In this document: positions 45,593-55,854 of the stretch, in pieces
How the letters are laid out: the number at the start of each line of letters is the position of its first letter
How positions within the stretch are numbered: the stretch's first letter is position 1
Translations under genes and position numbers: made by a program
Notes under the pieces: model-generated
Seen by the model: the letters and a program-made list of their open reading frames with translations, nothing else
What the model was told of the DNA's origin: nothing
Databases searched by the model: none
NCBI GenBank assembly: GCA_016462905.1
Contig: JAEMSI010000005.1
Location: 1-64,000, forward strand
Length of the DNA: 64,000 bases
Direction of reading: 5' to 3'
From: Polynucleobacter sp.
GTDB lineage: Bacteria > Pseudomonadota > Gammaproteobacteria > Burkholderiales > Burkholderiaceae

Positions 45593-45802
45593 ATGAAATG
45601 GATTATTTTATTTTTGCTTATTCTGATCATTGGCAGCCTTGGCTCGGCACTGTTTTTCATGATGAAAGATAAAGGCGGAAGCTCGAGAATGGTACGCTCC
45701 CTCATGCTGCGGATTGGCTTATCGATTCTATTATTCATTGGAATTTGGGTCGCCTACTCACTAGGCTACATTCAATCAACCGGCCTAAAAATTGCGCAAT
45801 AA
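45593..45802 (+). CDS. Twin transmembrane protein (DUF2909-like)
   Basis: 69 aa with two TM segments flanking MMKDKGGSSRMVRSLMLRIGLS; opposite strand between SURF1 and cox III genes. Confidence 0.75.
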   Translation: MKWIILFLLILIIGSLGSALFFMMKDKGGSSRMVRSLMLRIGLSILLFIGIWVAYSLGYIQSTGLKIAQ

Positions 45803-45837
45803 TACTTTGCAATAACAGATGGAGTAATAATTAATTC

Positions 45838-45868
45838 AGCAGACCTGGCTAGGATCTGCTATTTTTTA
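45838..45868 (+). terminator. Probable intrinsic terminator after the twin-TM gene
   Basis: agcagacct..aggatctgct stem followed by attttttaaa. Confidence 0.6.
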
Positions 45869-45894
45869 AATTTAAAAGCGCGTTGGCGCCAGCC

Positions 45895-46746
45895 TTACAT
45901 CCAATAAACAACGATATATAAACCTAACCATACGACGTCAACAAAATGCCAGTACCATGCTGCGCCCTCAAATCCAAAATGATTTTCAGGAGTAAAGTCG
46001 CCGCGCATTAAGCGAACCAATATTACTGACAACATCAAGGCGCCCAAAAATACGTGAAATCCATGAAAACCAGTCAACATAAAGAAGGTTGAACCGTAAA
46101 TTCCTGAGGTGAGCTTCAGATTTAATTCGGAGTAAGCGTGAATATATTCATAGACCTGGAAACCCAAAAAGATTGCCCCCAATAAAACGGTCGCAAATAA
46201 TCCTAAAATAGCTTGCTGACGATGCCCCTCACGAAGCGCATGGTGCGCATACGTCACCGTGACGCCCGAACTCAATAACAATATCGTATTAATCGTTGGG
46301 ATAGGCCAGGGTCCCATCGTAGTAAATTTTTCAACTAAGCCAGCGGGGCCGGTGCTCGGCCAGACAGCTGAAAAATTAGGCCAAAGTAATTTACTATCGA
46401 CATCCCCTAACCAAGGCATCGAAATGCTTCTTGCATAGAACAGGGCTGAGAAAAAAGCGGCGAAGAACATAATCTCAGAAAAAATAAACCAGCTCATCGA
46501 CCAACGATAAGAAACATCGACATTCGTGCCGTATTTGCCGCTATTCGACTCACTTCGAGCGGCACCAAACCAGCCATACAGCACATAGAGAATCCATATC
46601 ACTCCTGCAGCAACTAAGTAGGCGCCCCAGGTTTGTTGATTAACCCAGGCAGACATACCCATCCCAAAGCCAATCAAACCGATACTAGCCAAGACTGGGT
46701 ATTTGGATGGATTAGGAACGAAATAATGCGGAGTGTTCGATGACAT
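45895..46746 (-). CDS. ctaE: Cytochrome c oxidase subunit III
   Basis: YRWSMSWFIFSEIMFFAAFFSALFYAR; TGFHGFHVFLGALML; AAWYWHFVDVVWLGLYIVVYW. Confidence 0.96.
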   Translation of the reverse strand: MSSNTPHYFVPNPSKYPVLASIGLIGFGMGMSAWVNQQTWGAYLVAAGVIWILYVLYGWFGAARSESNSGKYGTNVDVSYRWSMSWFIFSEIMFFAAFFSALFYARSISMPWLGDVDSKLLWPNFSAVWPSTGPAGLVEKFTTMGPWPIPTINTILLLSSGVTVTYAHHALREGHRQQAILGLFATVLLGAIFLGFQVYEYIHAYSELNLKLTSGIYGSTFFMLTGFHGFHVFLGALMLSVILVRLMRGDFTPENHFGFEGAAWYWHFVDVVWLGLYIVVYWM

Positions 46747-46769
46747 CGTGTTCTTTCTAATAAATCAAA

Positions 46770-46982
46770 TTAAGTAGATACAACTGCTTTAACGATTAAA
46801 AATAATAGGGTCATAAAAATAAGCGCCCCAAATACACCAGCAATAATGATGTGAAAAAAACTGAGGTTAGCAACATCATGTTGCAAACCCGATTTCTTGC
46901 GAACGCCTAAAAAAGCCCACATCACCGCTTTCATTGATAGCCAAAAACCGCCTTTTTTAATCACGTGTTCTGGTGCGCTCAT
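46770..46982 (-). CDS. DUF2970 domain protein
   Basis: FWLSMKAVMWAFLGVRKKSGLQHDVANLSFFHIIIAGVFGALIFMTLLFLIVKAVV; located between cox11 and cox III. Confidence 0.88.
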   Translation of the reverse strand: MSAPEHVIKKGGFWLSMKAVMWAFLGVRKKSGLQHDVANLSFFHIIIAGVFGALIFMTLLFLIVKAVVST

Positions 46983-47599
46983 GTTGAACTCTTTAAGAAC
47001 TTTGCTTCAGAAATTGCTGGCACAACAGGCGCGCTTGGTTTAACTACGGGTGTAATTTCAAAAAAGGTGTAAGACAGGGTAATGGTCTTAACATCTTTTG
47101 GTAAGTTTGGATCCACAATAAAAACGACTGGCATCTGTTGCGCCTGATTAGGCGCCAAGGTTTGCTGTTGAAAACAAAAGCATTCAATCTTGGTGAAATA
47201 TTCCGTAGCCGCTTTTGGCGCATAACTAGGGATTGCCTGCGCAGCAACTGCCCGATTCAGGGTATTCGTAACCTCATATACGATCTCAGTCATCTCGCCA
47301 GGAAAAACCTCTAGAGATTTTTGAATCGGTCGAAATGCAAATGGGCCACGACTATTCGAGTCAAACTCGATTGTTACCTTTCTTGAATAATCAATCTGCG
47401 TATTGTCTGATTTTCTAGCCTTGTATGCTCTTACGCCGTAATCATTTTTATTAGTGACCACATTGATTCCCGTAACTTCACATAAGGCCTTATAGAGCGG
47501 GATCATGGCATAACCAAAACCAAACATCAGCACAGCCACTACAAATAACTTCAGCATCATTTGTTTATTCGAGGTGTGTAAGCGAACTGTCATGATCAA
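46979..47599 (-). CDS. ctaG: Cytochrome c oxidase assembly protein CtaG/Cox11
   Basis: FGFGYAMIPLYKALCEVTGIN; PFAFRPIQKSLEVFPGE; KIECFCFQQQTL. Confidence 0.95.
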   Translation of the reverse strand: MIMTVRLHTSNKQMMLKLFVVAVLMFGFGYAMIPLYKALCEVTGINVVTNKNDYGVRAYKARKSDNTQIDYSRKVTIEFDSNSRGPFAFRPIQKSLEVFPGEMTEIVYEVTNTLNRAVAAQAIPSYAPKAATEYFTKIECFCFQQQTLAPNQAQQMPVVFIVDPNLPKDVKTITLSYTFFEITPVVKPSAPVVPAISEAKFLKSST

Positions 47600-47607
47600 T
47601 AGATGGC

Positions 47608-47712
47608 TTAGAAAAGAATATTTTTAATAATGATGCCGATAAAGAAAATGACGGCAATTGACCCCAAAATAAGTGCTAAGCGCAAATTGCTGGCTGGTTT
47701 TTGCACTGGCAT
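47608..47712 (-). CDS. Cytochrome oxidase small assembly-like single-TM protein (34 aa); absent from the supplied ORF track
   Basis: Reverse strand ATGCCAGTGCAAAAACCAGCCAGCAATTTGCGC...ATTCTTTTCTAA = MPVQKPASNLRLALILGSIAVIFFIGIIIKNILF*; AGGAGG upstream; fits exactly between ctaD and ctaG. Confidence 0.78.
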   Translation of the reverse strand: MPVQKPASNLRLALILGSIAVIFFIGIIIKNILF

Positions 47713-47746
47713 TGGGGTCAATAGCCTCCTAGCTAAGCTCACTGAA

Positions 47747-49345
47747 TTATTTAACCTGAGGTGGCTGTTCAAAGGTATGGAATGGAGCAGGAGATGGGAT
47801 GCTCCACTCTAAGGTATTCGCCGTCTCCCAAGGACTATCAGGTGCTTTTTCGCCAACACCACGATAGGCTGGCAACACCACAAATAGCAAGAAATATACT
47901 TGCATCAAGCCAAAACCAAGACCGCCTATTGAAGCAATCATATTGAAATCAGCAAACTGAGTGGGGTAATCCGCGTAACGACGTGGCATGCCAGCCAATC
48001 CCAAGAAGTGCATTGGGAAAAAGGTGAGGTTAAAGAAAATCATGGAGCCCCAAAAATGAATCTTGCCGCGGGTCTCATTGGCCATGCGCCCCGTCCACTT
48101 AGGACACCAGTAATAAAAGCCAGCAAACATCGCAAACAATGATCCAGCCACCAAAACATAATGGAAGTGGGCCACGACGTAGTAGGTATCTTGTAAGCCA
48201 ATATCAATCGGGGCCATCGCCAATATCAAACCTGTAAAGCCGCCCATCGTGAATACGAAAATAAATCCTACCGACCACAACATGGGGGTTTCAAATGTCA
48301 TCGAACCTTTCCACATGGTTGCAACCCAATTGAAAATTTTGACCCCAGTAGGAACAGCAATCAACATAGTGGCATACATGAAGAAGAGCTGGCCAGTGAC
48401 TGGCATGCCAGTGGCAAACATATGGTGAGCCCAAACAATAAACGATAGGATTGCAATCGATGAGGTTGCATACACCATGGAACTGTAGCCAAACAAGGTT
48501 TTTCTGGAGAAAACAGGAACCACTTCGCTAATAATTCCGAAAGCGGGGAGAATCATGATGTACACCTCAGGATGCCCAAAGAACCAGAAAATATGCTGGT
48601 ACATCACTGGGTCACCACCGCCGGCAGCAGAGAAAAAGCTAGTACCAAAATGACGATCCGTTAAAACCATCGTAATCGCCCCTGCCAATACTGGCATGAC
48701 AGCAATCAACAGATAAGCAGTAATGAGCCAAGTCCAACAGAACATAGGCATCTTCATTAATGTCATACCAGGAGCGCGCATATTCAGAACGGTCACAATA
48801 ATATTAATTGAACCCATAATGGATGAGGCGCCCAAGAGGTGGATAGCAAAAATCGCCATATCCATTCCTGGCCCCATCTGCAGTGATAACGGTGCATATA
48901 AGGTCCATCCGCCAGCAGGAGCTCCGCCCGGCGCCAAAAACGAACCAAACAATAGCAGTGCCGCAACTGGCAAAATCCAAAAACTAAAATTATTCATGCG
49001 CGCAAAGGCCATATCGGATGCGCCAATTTGCAGAGGAATAATCCAGTTAGCAAAACCAACAAAAGCCGGCATGATAGCGCCAAACACCATGACTAAACCA
49101 TGCATGGTGGTTAACTGATTAAAAAACTCAGGGCGTAAATATTGCAATCCAGGCTGGAATAGTTCCAAACGAATTCCCATCGCCATAGCACCGCCAGCTA
49201 ATAAGCTAACAAAGGAAAAAATTAAATACATCGTTCCAATATCTTTGTGATTGGTGGCAAACAACCAACGCCGCCATCCATGAGGATGCTCATGCGCATG
49301 AGCATGGTCTACAGCGTGATCATGGGTGCTTGATATGGTGCTCAT
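47747..49345 (-). CDS. ctaD: Cytochrome c oxidase subunit I
   Basis: 532 aa; [52 protein letters not shown]. Confidence 0.98.
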   Translation of the reverse strand: MSTISSTHDHAVDHAHAHEHPHGWRRWLFATNHKDIGTMYLIFSFVSLLAGGAMAMGIRLELFQPGLQYLRPEFFNQLTTMHGLVMVFGAIMPAFVGFANWIIPLQIGASDMAFARMNNFSFWILPVAALLLFGSFLAPGGAPAGGWTLYAPLSLQMGPGMDMAIFAIHLLGASSIMGSINIIVTVLNMRAPGMTLMKMPMFCWTWLITAYLLIAVMPVLAGAITMVLTDRHFGTSFFSAAGGGDPVMYQHIFWFFGHPEVYIMILPAFGIISEVVPVFSRKTLFGYSSMVYATSSIAILSFIVWAHHMFATGMPVTGQLFFMYATMLIAVPTGVKIFNWVATMWKGSMTFETPMLWSVGFIFVFTMGGFTGLILAMAPIDIGLQDTYYVVAHFHYVLVAGSLFAMFAGFYYWCPKWTGRMANETRGKIHFWGSMIFFNLTFFPMHFLGLAGMPRRYADYPTQFADFNMIASIGGLGFGLMQVYFLLFVVLPAYRGVGEKAPDSPWETANTLEWSIPSPAPFHTFEQPPQVK

Positions 49346-49381
49346 AATTGCTCCGAATAATGAAGTGAAATCGTATAAAAA

Positions 49382-50536
49382 TTATTTTGCTGCGCGTGCT
49401 GTGCTGAATTCTTGGGTTTGAATTACGTCGCCTGTTTTATTGCTCCATGAATTCCGGGTATAAGTCATTACCGAGGCAAGATTTCCATCCGAAATTACCC
49501 CGCCCCATTTGGGCATCGCGCCTTTACCGTTAATCAAAATATGGTAATTTGCCTCTTTGGGACCCAGCACCACCTTGCTACCATCTAAAGCAGGGAAAGC
49601 GCCTGCGCCCTTACCATTGGCTTGGTGACATGCAACGCAATTCGCTGCATATACTTTTGCGCCACGCTCCATTTGTTCCGCCAGGGTATAGGTTTTTGAA
49701 GGATCATCAGCAGCCGCGGCCATTGCTTTTTGTTTCTCAGCAACCCATTTGGTGTAATCCTCCTGCGAAACCACCCTTACTACGATTGGCATAAAAGCGT
49801 GCTGTGCACCACATAATTCGGAGCACTGGCCGCGATAAGTGCCGATTTTTTCTGCCCTAAACCAAGCATCGCGAACAAAACCGGGAATAGCATCTTGCTT
49901 AATCCCGAAGGCGGGAATAGTCCAAGCGTGGATAACATCATTGGCAGTCGTGATGATGCGAATCTTGCGATTCACCGGAACCACCATTTCGTTATCAACT
50001 TCCATTAAATAGGTATTACTCTTGGGCGCTAAATTATTAATTGATTCGCGTGAGGTAGATAAGGTCGATAAAAAACTAATGCCTTCGCCTTCGCCCTTAA
50101 TGTAGTCATATCCCCACTTCCACTGATATCCGGTTGTTTTGATCGTGATATCTGAATTGGTTGTATCTTTCATGGCCACTACCGTTTTCGTTGCTGGCAG
50201 TGCCATTCCGATCACAATAATTAGCGGGATGATGGTCCATATGATTTCAACGGTTGTGCTTTCGTGAAAATCGGCGGGCTTGGCGCCTTTTGATTTGCGA
50301 TGCTTAACGATTGAATAGAACATTACCCCAAACACGCCAATAAAAATGACGGTGCAAATAATGATCATGAACCAATGTAACCAATGGATCTCTTCCATAA
50401 TCTTGGTTGCTGGTGCTGGGAAATTGAGCTGGTACTCTGAGGGGCCGCCGGGCATGTCCGCCGCAAATGCGAGGAAACTCCAAATGGAAATTCCTAGAAC
50501 TAAGGATATTTTTACAAGCGTTTTACTTAAACTCAT
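49382..50536 (-). CDS. ctaC: Cytochrome c oxidase subunit II with C-terminal cytochrome c domain (caa3-type)
   Basis: CuA motif GQCSELCGAQHAFMPIVV; C-terminal heme motif CVACH with QANGKGAGAFPALDGS. Confidence 0.96.
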   Translation of the reverse strand: MSLSKTLVKISLVLGISIWSFLAFAADMPGGPSEYQLNFPAPATKIMEEIHWLHWFMIIICTVIFIGVFGVMFYSIVKHRKSKGAKPADFHESTTVEIIWTIIPLIIVIGMALPATKTVVAMKDTTNSDITIKTTGYQWKWGYDYIKGEGEGISFLSTLSTSRESINNLAPKSNTYLMEVDNEMVVPVNRKIRIITTANDVIHAWTIPAFGIKQDAIPGFVRDAWFRAEKIGTYRGQCSELCGAQHAFMPIVVRVVSQEDYTKWVAEKQKAMAAAADDPSKTYTLAEQMERGAKVYAANCVACHQANGKGAGAFPALDGSKVVLGPKEANYHILINGKGAMPKWGGVISDGNLASVMTYTRNSWSNKTGDVIQTQEFSTARAAK

Positions 50537-50663
50537 TTTTTAAACCTAATTTAATTGGAATAACTATCTGCATTAATCGATTACCCGTCACACTGAAGAT
50601 GCTCAACGTGGCCGCCTTACTGAGTTACCAAGAGCTTGCCAAGTTGTCTAGAAATCTAAACAG

Positions 50664-50669
50664 ATTATA
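50664..50669 (-). promoter_or_regulatory. Possible -10 element (TATAAT) upstream of the cytochrome oxidase operon
   Basis: TATAAT on the minus strand within the 235-bp intergenic upstream of ctaC; no strong -35 seen. Confidence 0.3.
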
Positions 50670-50771
50670 AGACCAAATGACTTAAGATCTTGGTTTTTTG
50701 CAGCACAACAAAATAGTTATCAATTGATCTTAATTAAATGTAAGTACTTACTCTTTATAAGAATAAGAGCT

Positions 50772-51545
50772 TTATAATCTCTTAATTTGATCAGGGCTAA
50801 TAAAAACTTCTTTGCCCTGCTGCAGGTCAAGCTGTTTATTTCCTACCCAAGCATGTCCATAAACAATTTCAAGGCTCAGCTTTCTACTTGCGGGCATGAT
50901 CCACGTCTTCTTTTCTTCTGCGCTTGCACCTTCAGGCAACAATCCAATGGCTTGAGCATCGGCAAAATAAGTTGCCTCAGTCTCGTAATCTAAAGTGAGG
51001 TACTCCATGTCCATGACAGGATCTGAAAACCGTGCGGCCACCAAAGCATCTCCCACATCGTGCATATCCCAAGCGCCTGGAAGCTTGGCGCCTAAATGAA
51101 AAATTTCTTTTCCAGTATCGGGGCCAAAATAGGCAAAGGCGAATAGGCCGTTCTCTTGCAAAATTCGTTGAATCTCCCCAATAAAAAGGGGGGGCTTTAT
51201 AAATCGGTGTGCTAACAAAGGACTAAAAATAAAATCAAAAGAGCTCGCATCAAAATGAGTGGTTACCAATTCATTCGATGCCATTCTTTTAACCAAGCCG
51301 CCGCCACGCCAAAGCGCTTGTCTCAATCTAGAAAACCTAAGGCGCCAATAATCCAAAGCATTCAAATTGGAGTCAATCAAAGAATCAATAGAGGCCCCTG
51401 AATAGCGCTGAATTAAAGCTTGATTGGCAGGGGTACTGCAATCAGGCCAGATTAATATTTTTTTAGGTTGAATTTTCATGAATGCTAATTTTGTGAGCAT
51501 TCGCTGTGCGATTTCGTGTTGAAGCCATGCTAAAGAATGGGTCAT
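50772..51545 (-). CDS. BioC-like SAM-dependent methyltransferase
   Basis: FDFIFSPLLAHRFIKPPLFIGEIQRILQENGLFAFAYFGPDT; MHDVGDALVAARFSDPVMDMEYLTLDY. Start refined to MTHSLAWLQHE. Confidence 0.82.
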   Translation of the reverse strand: MTHSLAWLQHEIAQRMLTKLAFMKIQPKKILIWPDCSTPANQALIQRYSGASIDSLIDSNLNALDYWRLRFSRLRQALWRGGGLVKRMASNELVTTHFDASSFDFIFSPLLAHRFIKPPLFIGEIQRILQENGLFAFAYFGPDTGKEIFHLGAKLPGAWDMHDVGDALVAARFSDPVMDMEYLTLDYETEATYFADAQAIGLLPEGASAEEKKTWIMPASRKLSLEIVYGHAWVGNKQLDLQQGKEVFISPDQIKRL

Positions 51546-51568
51546 TTTCTGAGTATACTCACGCGCCC

Positions 51569-52303
51569 ATGCCCCTATTTTCATCACTATTTCAAGTCTG
51601 TATTCAATGGGCATTGCCTACTGAATGTATCCTTTGTAGAAAAATTCAGCCGCAGAGTTGCTGCTCATCCTGCCTCCAAAACCTACTACTTCAATTCAAT
51701 CAAGCAAAACAGCGTTGTGAGTCTTGTGGCTTAGCTTGCGATTCTTTGCGCTCCATTTGTAATGCCTGTTTTATCCGAGCCCCAGCCTTTGATCGAACTT
51801 ATTTTCTGGCTTATTATCAAAGCCCACTAAAAGAAGCTCTGCATCGTTTGAAATATCAGGCGCGTTTAGCAAATGCCCACGGGATAGCCTCCATATGGAA
51901 TGCATTAATGCAAAAAATAATCGAAGGGCAGCAAGCGGATTGGGCTATTCCAGTACCACTCAGTAAAAATAAACTGGCAGCAAGGGGTTTTAATCAAAGC
52001 TGGGAAATCTTGAGGCGAATTTATTTAGCAAAATCGGTAGAGAAAAATCCATTCCTTTTAAAACGGCATCACCATTCAATGGCGCAAGCTCTAGCAAATC
52101 GAAAAGAAAGGCAGGTTCGCTTAAAAAAACAGTTTTATATCGAAGCTAGCTTTAGGCCGCATTTAAAAAACAAATCTGTTATTGTTTTTGATGATGTGAT
52201 GACAACCGGATCAACTCTCAATGAAATTGCTTTAGTACTAAAGGAAAATGGCGTGAAAAAAGTGATTAACTGGGTTGTTTTACGAACACCAACCCCTTAT
52301 TGA
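51569..52303 (+). CDS. comF: ComF family phosphoribosyltransferase
   Basis: N-terminal zinc-ribbon cysteines (CILC..CCSSC, CESCGLAC..CNAC); PRPP motif VIVFDDVMTTGSTLNEIA; start refined to MPLFSSLF. Confidence 0.92.
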   Translation: MPLFSSLFQVCIQWALPTECILCRKIQPQSCCSSCLQNLLLQFNQAKQRCESCGLACDSLRSICNACFIRAPAFDRTYFLAYYQSPLKEALHRLKYQARLANAHGIASIWNALMQKIIEGQQADWAIPVPLSKNKLAARGFNQSWEILRRIYLAKSVEKNPFLLKRHHHSMAQALANRKERQVRLKKQFYIEASFRPHLKNKSVIVFDDVMTTGSTLNEIALVLKENGVKKVINWVVLRTPTPY

Positions 52304-52785
52304 ATGGCTTATTGATGTTTCACGTAGTACTTTTTGAACCTGAAATTCCACCCAATACCGGCAATATTATTCGCCTGTGCGCGAATACCGGAGCCCAGCT
52401 GCATTTAATCGAACCACTGGGGTTTCCCTTGGAGCACAGCAAATTAAGACGCGCTGGTCTTGACTATCATGAGTTTGCGAATGTTTTAACCCATCCCAAC
52501 TGGAATCAGTTTCTAGAAAAACAAAATCCTGACCCCCAAGATCTATTTGTCTTTACAACCCGCGGTAGAAATCATTTTGCTAGTGTTCAATTCAAAAAAA
52601 ATAGTTATTTTATTTTTGGTTCAGAAACAAAAGGGGTTAGCGATGAAATTCGAAATAAGGTCTTGCCAGAAAATCAGATCCGACTCCCCATGCGCGAAAA
52701 TAGTCGTAGCTTAAATTTATCAAACACGGTTGCCATTGTCGTTTACGAGGCTTGGCGACAAAATCAATTCTGGGGTGGATCCTAA
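52300..52785 (+). CDS. trmL: tRNA (cytidine(34)-2'-O)-methyltransferase
   Basis: SPOUT family: FHVVLFEPEIPPNTGNIIRLCANTGAQLHLIEPLGF; IFGSETKG; SRSLNLSNTVAIVVYEA. Confidence 0.95.
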   Translation: MNGLLMFHVVLFEPEIPPNTGNIIRLCANTGAQLHLIEPLGFPLEHSKLRRAGLDYHEFANVLTHPNWNQFLEKQNPDPQDLFVFTTRGRNHFASVQFKKNSYFIFGSETKGVSDEIRNKVLPENQIRLPMRENSRSLNLSNTVAIVVYEAWRQNQFWGGS

Positions 52786-52798
52786 ATTAGAAAATGCC

Positions 52799-53818
52799 TC
52801 ATTCCTGCTTGGGATTCCGGCGCATTAATTGATGCAAGGCTTCTTGAGGTGATAGTTTTCCAGTCAAAACACGACAAACCATCGAGGTAATGGGCATTTC
52901 AATCTGATATTGTTTAGCCAATCCTTCAACTGCTTGGGCACATAAAACACCTTCGGCTACATGCCCTAGATGCTGAGTCACTGATGTTAAAGATTCTCCT
53001 GCCGCCAAAGCCAAACCAACTCGGCGATTACGCGACAAATCGCCCGTTGCGGTCAAAATAAGGTCGCCTAAACCGGTAAGGCCTGTGCATGTTTCCACTT
53101 TACCCCCAGCGGATTTTACTAATCGCGTCATTTCGGCTAAGCCCCGCGTTAATAATGCAGCACGCGCATTGAGTCCTAAGCCAAGACCATCTCCGATACC
53201 GGCAGCAATCGCCAAAATATTTTTAACTGCTCCGCCAATTTCTACACCAATTAAATCCTCACTAGCGTAGACACGTAAGTTACCGTGATGAAATACTTCT
53301 TGAACCACATCACATAAGGCTTGATTTTCACTTGCAATCGTCAGGGCACACGGTAAACCCTCTCCAACTTCTCGAGCAAAACTGGGTCCAGCTAAAACAC
53401 CAAAGCGATGCGGTATGCCCTTGCTGTGGATTGCTAACTCGCGTACAAATACCTCATGAGCCAACGCATAAGTTAGGGGCTCGATTCCCTTGCAAAGGCA
53501 AACAAAATGAAGCGCTTTATGCGCGTTTGCCATTACCCCAGATAGTGTTTCTGCTAAGCCCGACATCGGGGTTGCAATCACGGCGATGTCACCATTGGAT
53601 AAATCTCCCGCCGCTTTTTTAAAATCTGCTTCCAAAGAAAGAGTGGGGGGTAGAAAAATTCCAGGCAGGTATCTTTTATTCTCCAACGCGACTTGCATAT
53701 CAGCGATCTGAGCTGGATCACGTGCCCATAAGAAAACGGAATTCAATTTTGAAAACTGCGCCACTTGCGAAGCAAGCGCAGTTCCCCATGCTCCAGCGCC
53801 AAAAATACCGACTTTCAT
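52799..53818 (-). CDS. gpsA: Glycerol-3-phosphate dehydrogenase (NAD(P)+)
   Basis: GIFGAGAWGTALA; VLAGPSFAREV; GGAVKNILAIAAGI; GLGDLILTATGDLSRNRRVG. Confidence 0.97.
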   Translation of the reverse strand: MKVGIFGAGAWGTALASQVAQFSKLNSVFLWARDPAQIADMQVALENKRYLPGIFLPPTLSLEADFKKAAGDLSNGDIAVIATPMSGLAETLSGVMANAHKALHFVCLCKGIEPLTYALAHEVFVRELAIHSKGIPHRFGVLAGPSFAREVGEGLPCALTIASENQALCDVVQEVFHHGNLRVYASEDLIGVEIGGAVKNILAIAAGIGDGLGLGLNARAALLTRGLAEMTRLVKSAGGKVETCTGLTGLGDLILTATGDLSRNRRVGLALAAGESLTSVTQHLGHVAEGVLCAQAVEGLAKQYQIEMPITSMVCRVLTGKLSPQEALHQLMRRNPKQE

Positions 53819-53854
53819 TAATTTAATTCCATGAAAGTATTTTCTTAAAATTGC

Positions 53855-54379
53855 TTAATTAGGAAGAATGATTTTGCTTTCCTCATCCGCCCCTGAATTA
53901 CCAGTCTTTGCAGCAGCTTGCTGAGCCTGTGCAAGACGATGCTCATACATTCCGCGGAAATTCACTTCCGATAAATGGATGGGCTGGAAACCAGCGCGGC
54001 TTGTTATATCAGCTATGTTAGAACGTAAATAAGGATATAAGATGGTTGGGCAGGTAATTCCTAACATGGGATCGATTTGCTCCGGCGGGATATTTTTAAA
54101 TTCAAAAATACCTGCTTGCCGTGCCTCCACCAAAAATAAAACCTTACCATCGACTCGAGCAGTAAGGGTTGTTAACAAGTTTACCTCGAATAATTCATCA
54201 CTTAAACGCTCTACCGCCGCATCTAATTCAACTTGAATTTGTGGCTCACTAGTGACCAGAAAGATGCCGGGAGAATTGGGCTGCTCTAGAGATAATTCTT
54301 TTAAATAAATTCGCTGAATTAAAAAAGAGGGCTGCCCATCATTCGGGGCAGATGAATTTAGATTAATTGCTTCGCTCAT
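53855..54379 (-). CDS. secB: Protein-export chaperone SecB
   Basis: [55 protein letters not shown]. Confidence 0.97.
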   Translation of the reverse strand: MSEAINLNSSAPNDGQPSFLIQRIYLKELSLEQPNSPGIFLVTSEPQIQVELDAAVERLSDELFEVNLLTTLTARVDGKVLFLVEARQAGIFEFKNIPPEQIDPMLGITCPTILYPYLRSNIADITSRAGFQPIHLSEVNFRGMYEHRLAQAQQAAAKTGNSGADEESKIILPN

Positions 54380-54414
54380 AAAAATTTCTTTCTATTAATG
54401 GTGGCCAGGGTACA

Positions 54415-54669
54415 TTAGGTCAGTAAGGGGTCTAAGTTGCCGGCTTGATCTAGAGCCGCTAAATCATCAAATCCGCCAATATGACGCTCACCAATATAAA
54501 TTTGTGGCACGGTTCTTCGGCCGGTTCGATTCATCATTTCTTGGCGTAACTGAGGATCTTGATCAATCAAAATTTTTTTTAAATTAGTAACGCCTTTTTT
54601 TTGTAATAGCTTTTCAGCCATAGTGCAATATGGGCAAACTCGCGAACTATACATCACCACTTCGGCCAT
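54415..54669 (-). CDS. grxC: Glutaredoxin 3
   Basis: VVMYSSRVCPYCTMAEKLL; TGRRTVPQIYIGERHIGGFDDL. Confidence 0.96.
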   Translation of the reverse strand: MAEVVMYSSRVCPYCTMAEKLLQKKGVTNLKKILIDQDPQLRQEMMNRTGRRTVPQIYIGERHIGGFDDLAALDQAGNLDPLLT

Positions 54670-54693
54670 AAATTACCTTTACTTTTTATTCAT

Positions 54694-55104
54694 TCACTTT
54701 ATTAAAGGGAGGCCTGCCGATTTCCATGCATTCACTCCACCATCTAAGAACCCAACTTCAGTAAATCCTATTGCCTTGAGTTCTTTTAACGCTTTTTGAT
54801 TTTGCGCACCAATGCCAATAATTAAAACTGGTAGCTGACGATCTAATTTTAGGCGCTCAATTCCTTTTGACAAATCTGCTGGGACTAAATTTTTAGATTG
54901 AGGTAAGTGCCCCGCTTTAAAATCAGCTTCGGAACGCAAATCGATAACGGAAGCTTTTCGGCGGTTAATCCAAATAGTAGCTTCAGTAGGAGATAAACCC
55001 TTGCCGCCAATCAGCATCGATAATGTAGGCATAAACAAAGCTGCGCCCGAAGTAAGGATGATGGAAAGTAATACCAGATTATCGATTTGTGTAAGAAAGT
55101 TCAT
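54694..55104 (-). CDS. Rhodanese-like domain protein (membrane anchored)
   Basis: N-terminal TM; VIDLRSEADFKAGHLPQSKNLV; FLDGGVNAWKSAGLPL. Active-site Cys appears absent (VLIIGIGAQNQKA). Confidence 0.88.
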   Translation of the reverse strand: MNFLTQIDNLVLLSIILTSGAALFMPTLSMLIGGKGLSPTEATIWINRRKASVIDLRSEADFKAGHLPQSKNLVPADLSKGIERLKLDRQLPVLIIGIGAQNQKALKELKAIGFTEVGFLDGGVNAWKSAGLPLIK

Positions 55105-55126
55105 AATTCAATTATAGAATGTCTGT

Positions 55127-55822
55127 ATGAAACAACTTGTTCTTATTCGACATGGCGAATCCGCCTGGAACCTTGAAAATCGCTTTACAGGCTGGGCCGA
55201 TGTTGATTTAACGGCTAAAGGCATTCAACAATCTATAGATAGTGGCAAGATTCTTAAGGATGCAGGGTATGAGTTTGACCTTGCCTATACCTCGGTCCTG
55301 AAGCGTGCAATTCGGACTTTGTGGCACGTTCAAGACGCCATGGACCTGATGTGGATACCCGTTGTCCATAGTTGGAGGTTAAATGAACGCCACTACGGCT
55401 CTCTAACTGGCCTTAATAAGGCTCAAACCGCAGCCAAGTACGGCGAGGATCAAGTTCATCTTTGGCGACGGTCTTACGCAATAGCGCCACCGCCTCTAGG
55501 GCCGGAAGAAAAAATGGCTCTATTATCCGACCCACGCTACACCAAACTGAAGCATGAGGATATCCCTCTCAGCGAATGCTTGGCGGATACGGTGAATCGG
55601 GTATTGCCGCTTTGGAATGAATCCGTAGCCCCCGCACTGAAATTAGGTAAGCGGGTGCTATTGGTTGCCCATGGTAATAGTATTCGCGCCTTAATTAAGC
55701 ATTTTGATCAGGTATCCGAAGAGGAAATTATGGGTGTTAATGTGCCTAATGGCACCCCTTTGGTATATGAATTTGACGAAAATCTGCAACCCATACGCCA
55801 TTTCTATTTACAGGCAAAATAG
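55127..55822 (+). CDS. gpmA: 2,3-bisphosphoglycerate-dependent phosphoglycerate mutase
   Basis: [59 protein letters not shown]. Confidence 0.97.
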   Translation: MKQLVLIRHGESAWNLENRFTGWADVDLTAKGIQQSIDSGKILKDAGYEFDLAYTSVLKRAIRTLWHVQDAMDLMWIPVVHSWRLNERHYGSLTGLNKAQTAAKYGEDQVHLWRRSYAIAPPPLGPEEKMALLSDPRYTKLKHEDIPLSECLADTVNRVLPLWNESVAPALKLGKRVLLVAHGNSIRALIKHFDQVSEEEIMGVNVPNGTPLVYEFDENLQPIRHFYLQAK

Positions 55823-55854
55823 AGGTCTTACTCTTAATTCGGTTCTAGCGTCGT

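Noticed and set aside
50734-50771. AT-rich stretch with aagag..ctctt as a terminator after the BioC-like gene
   Set aside because: Short 5-bp A/T-rich stem without a clear U-tract on the relevant strand; too weak to call.
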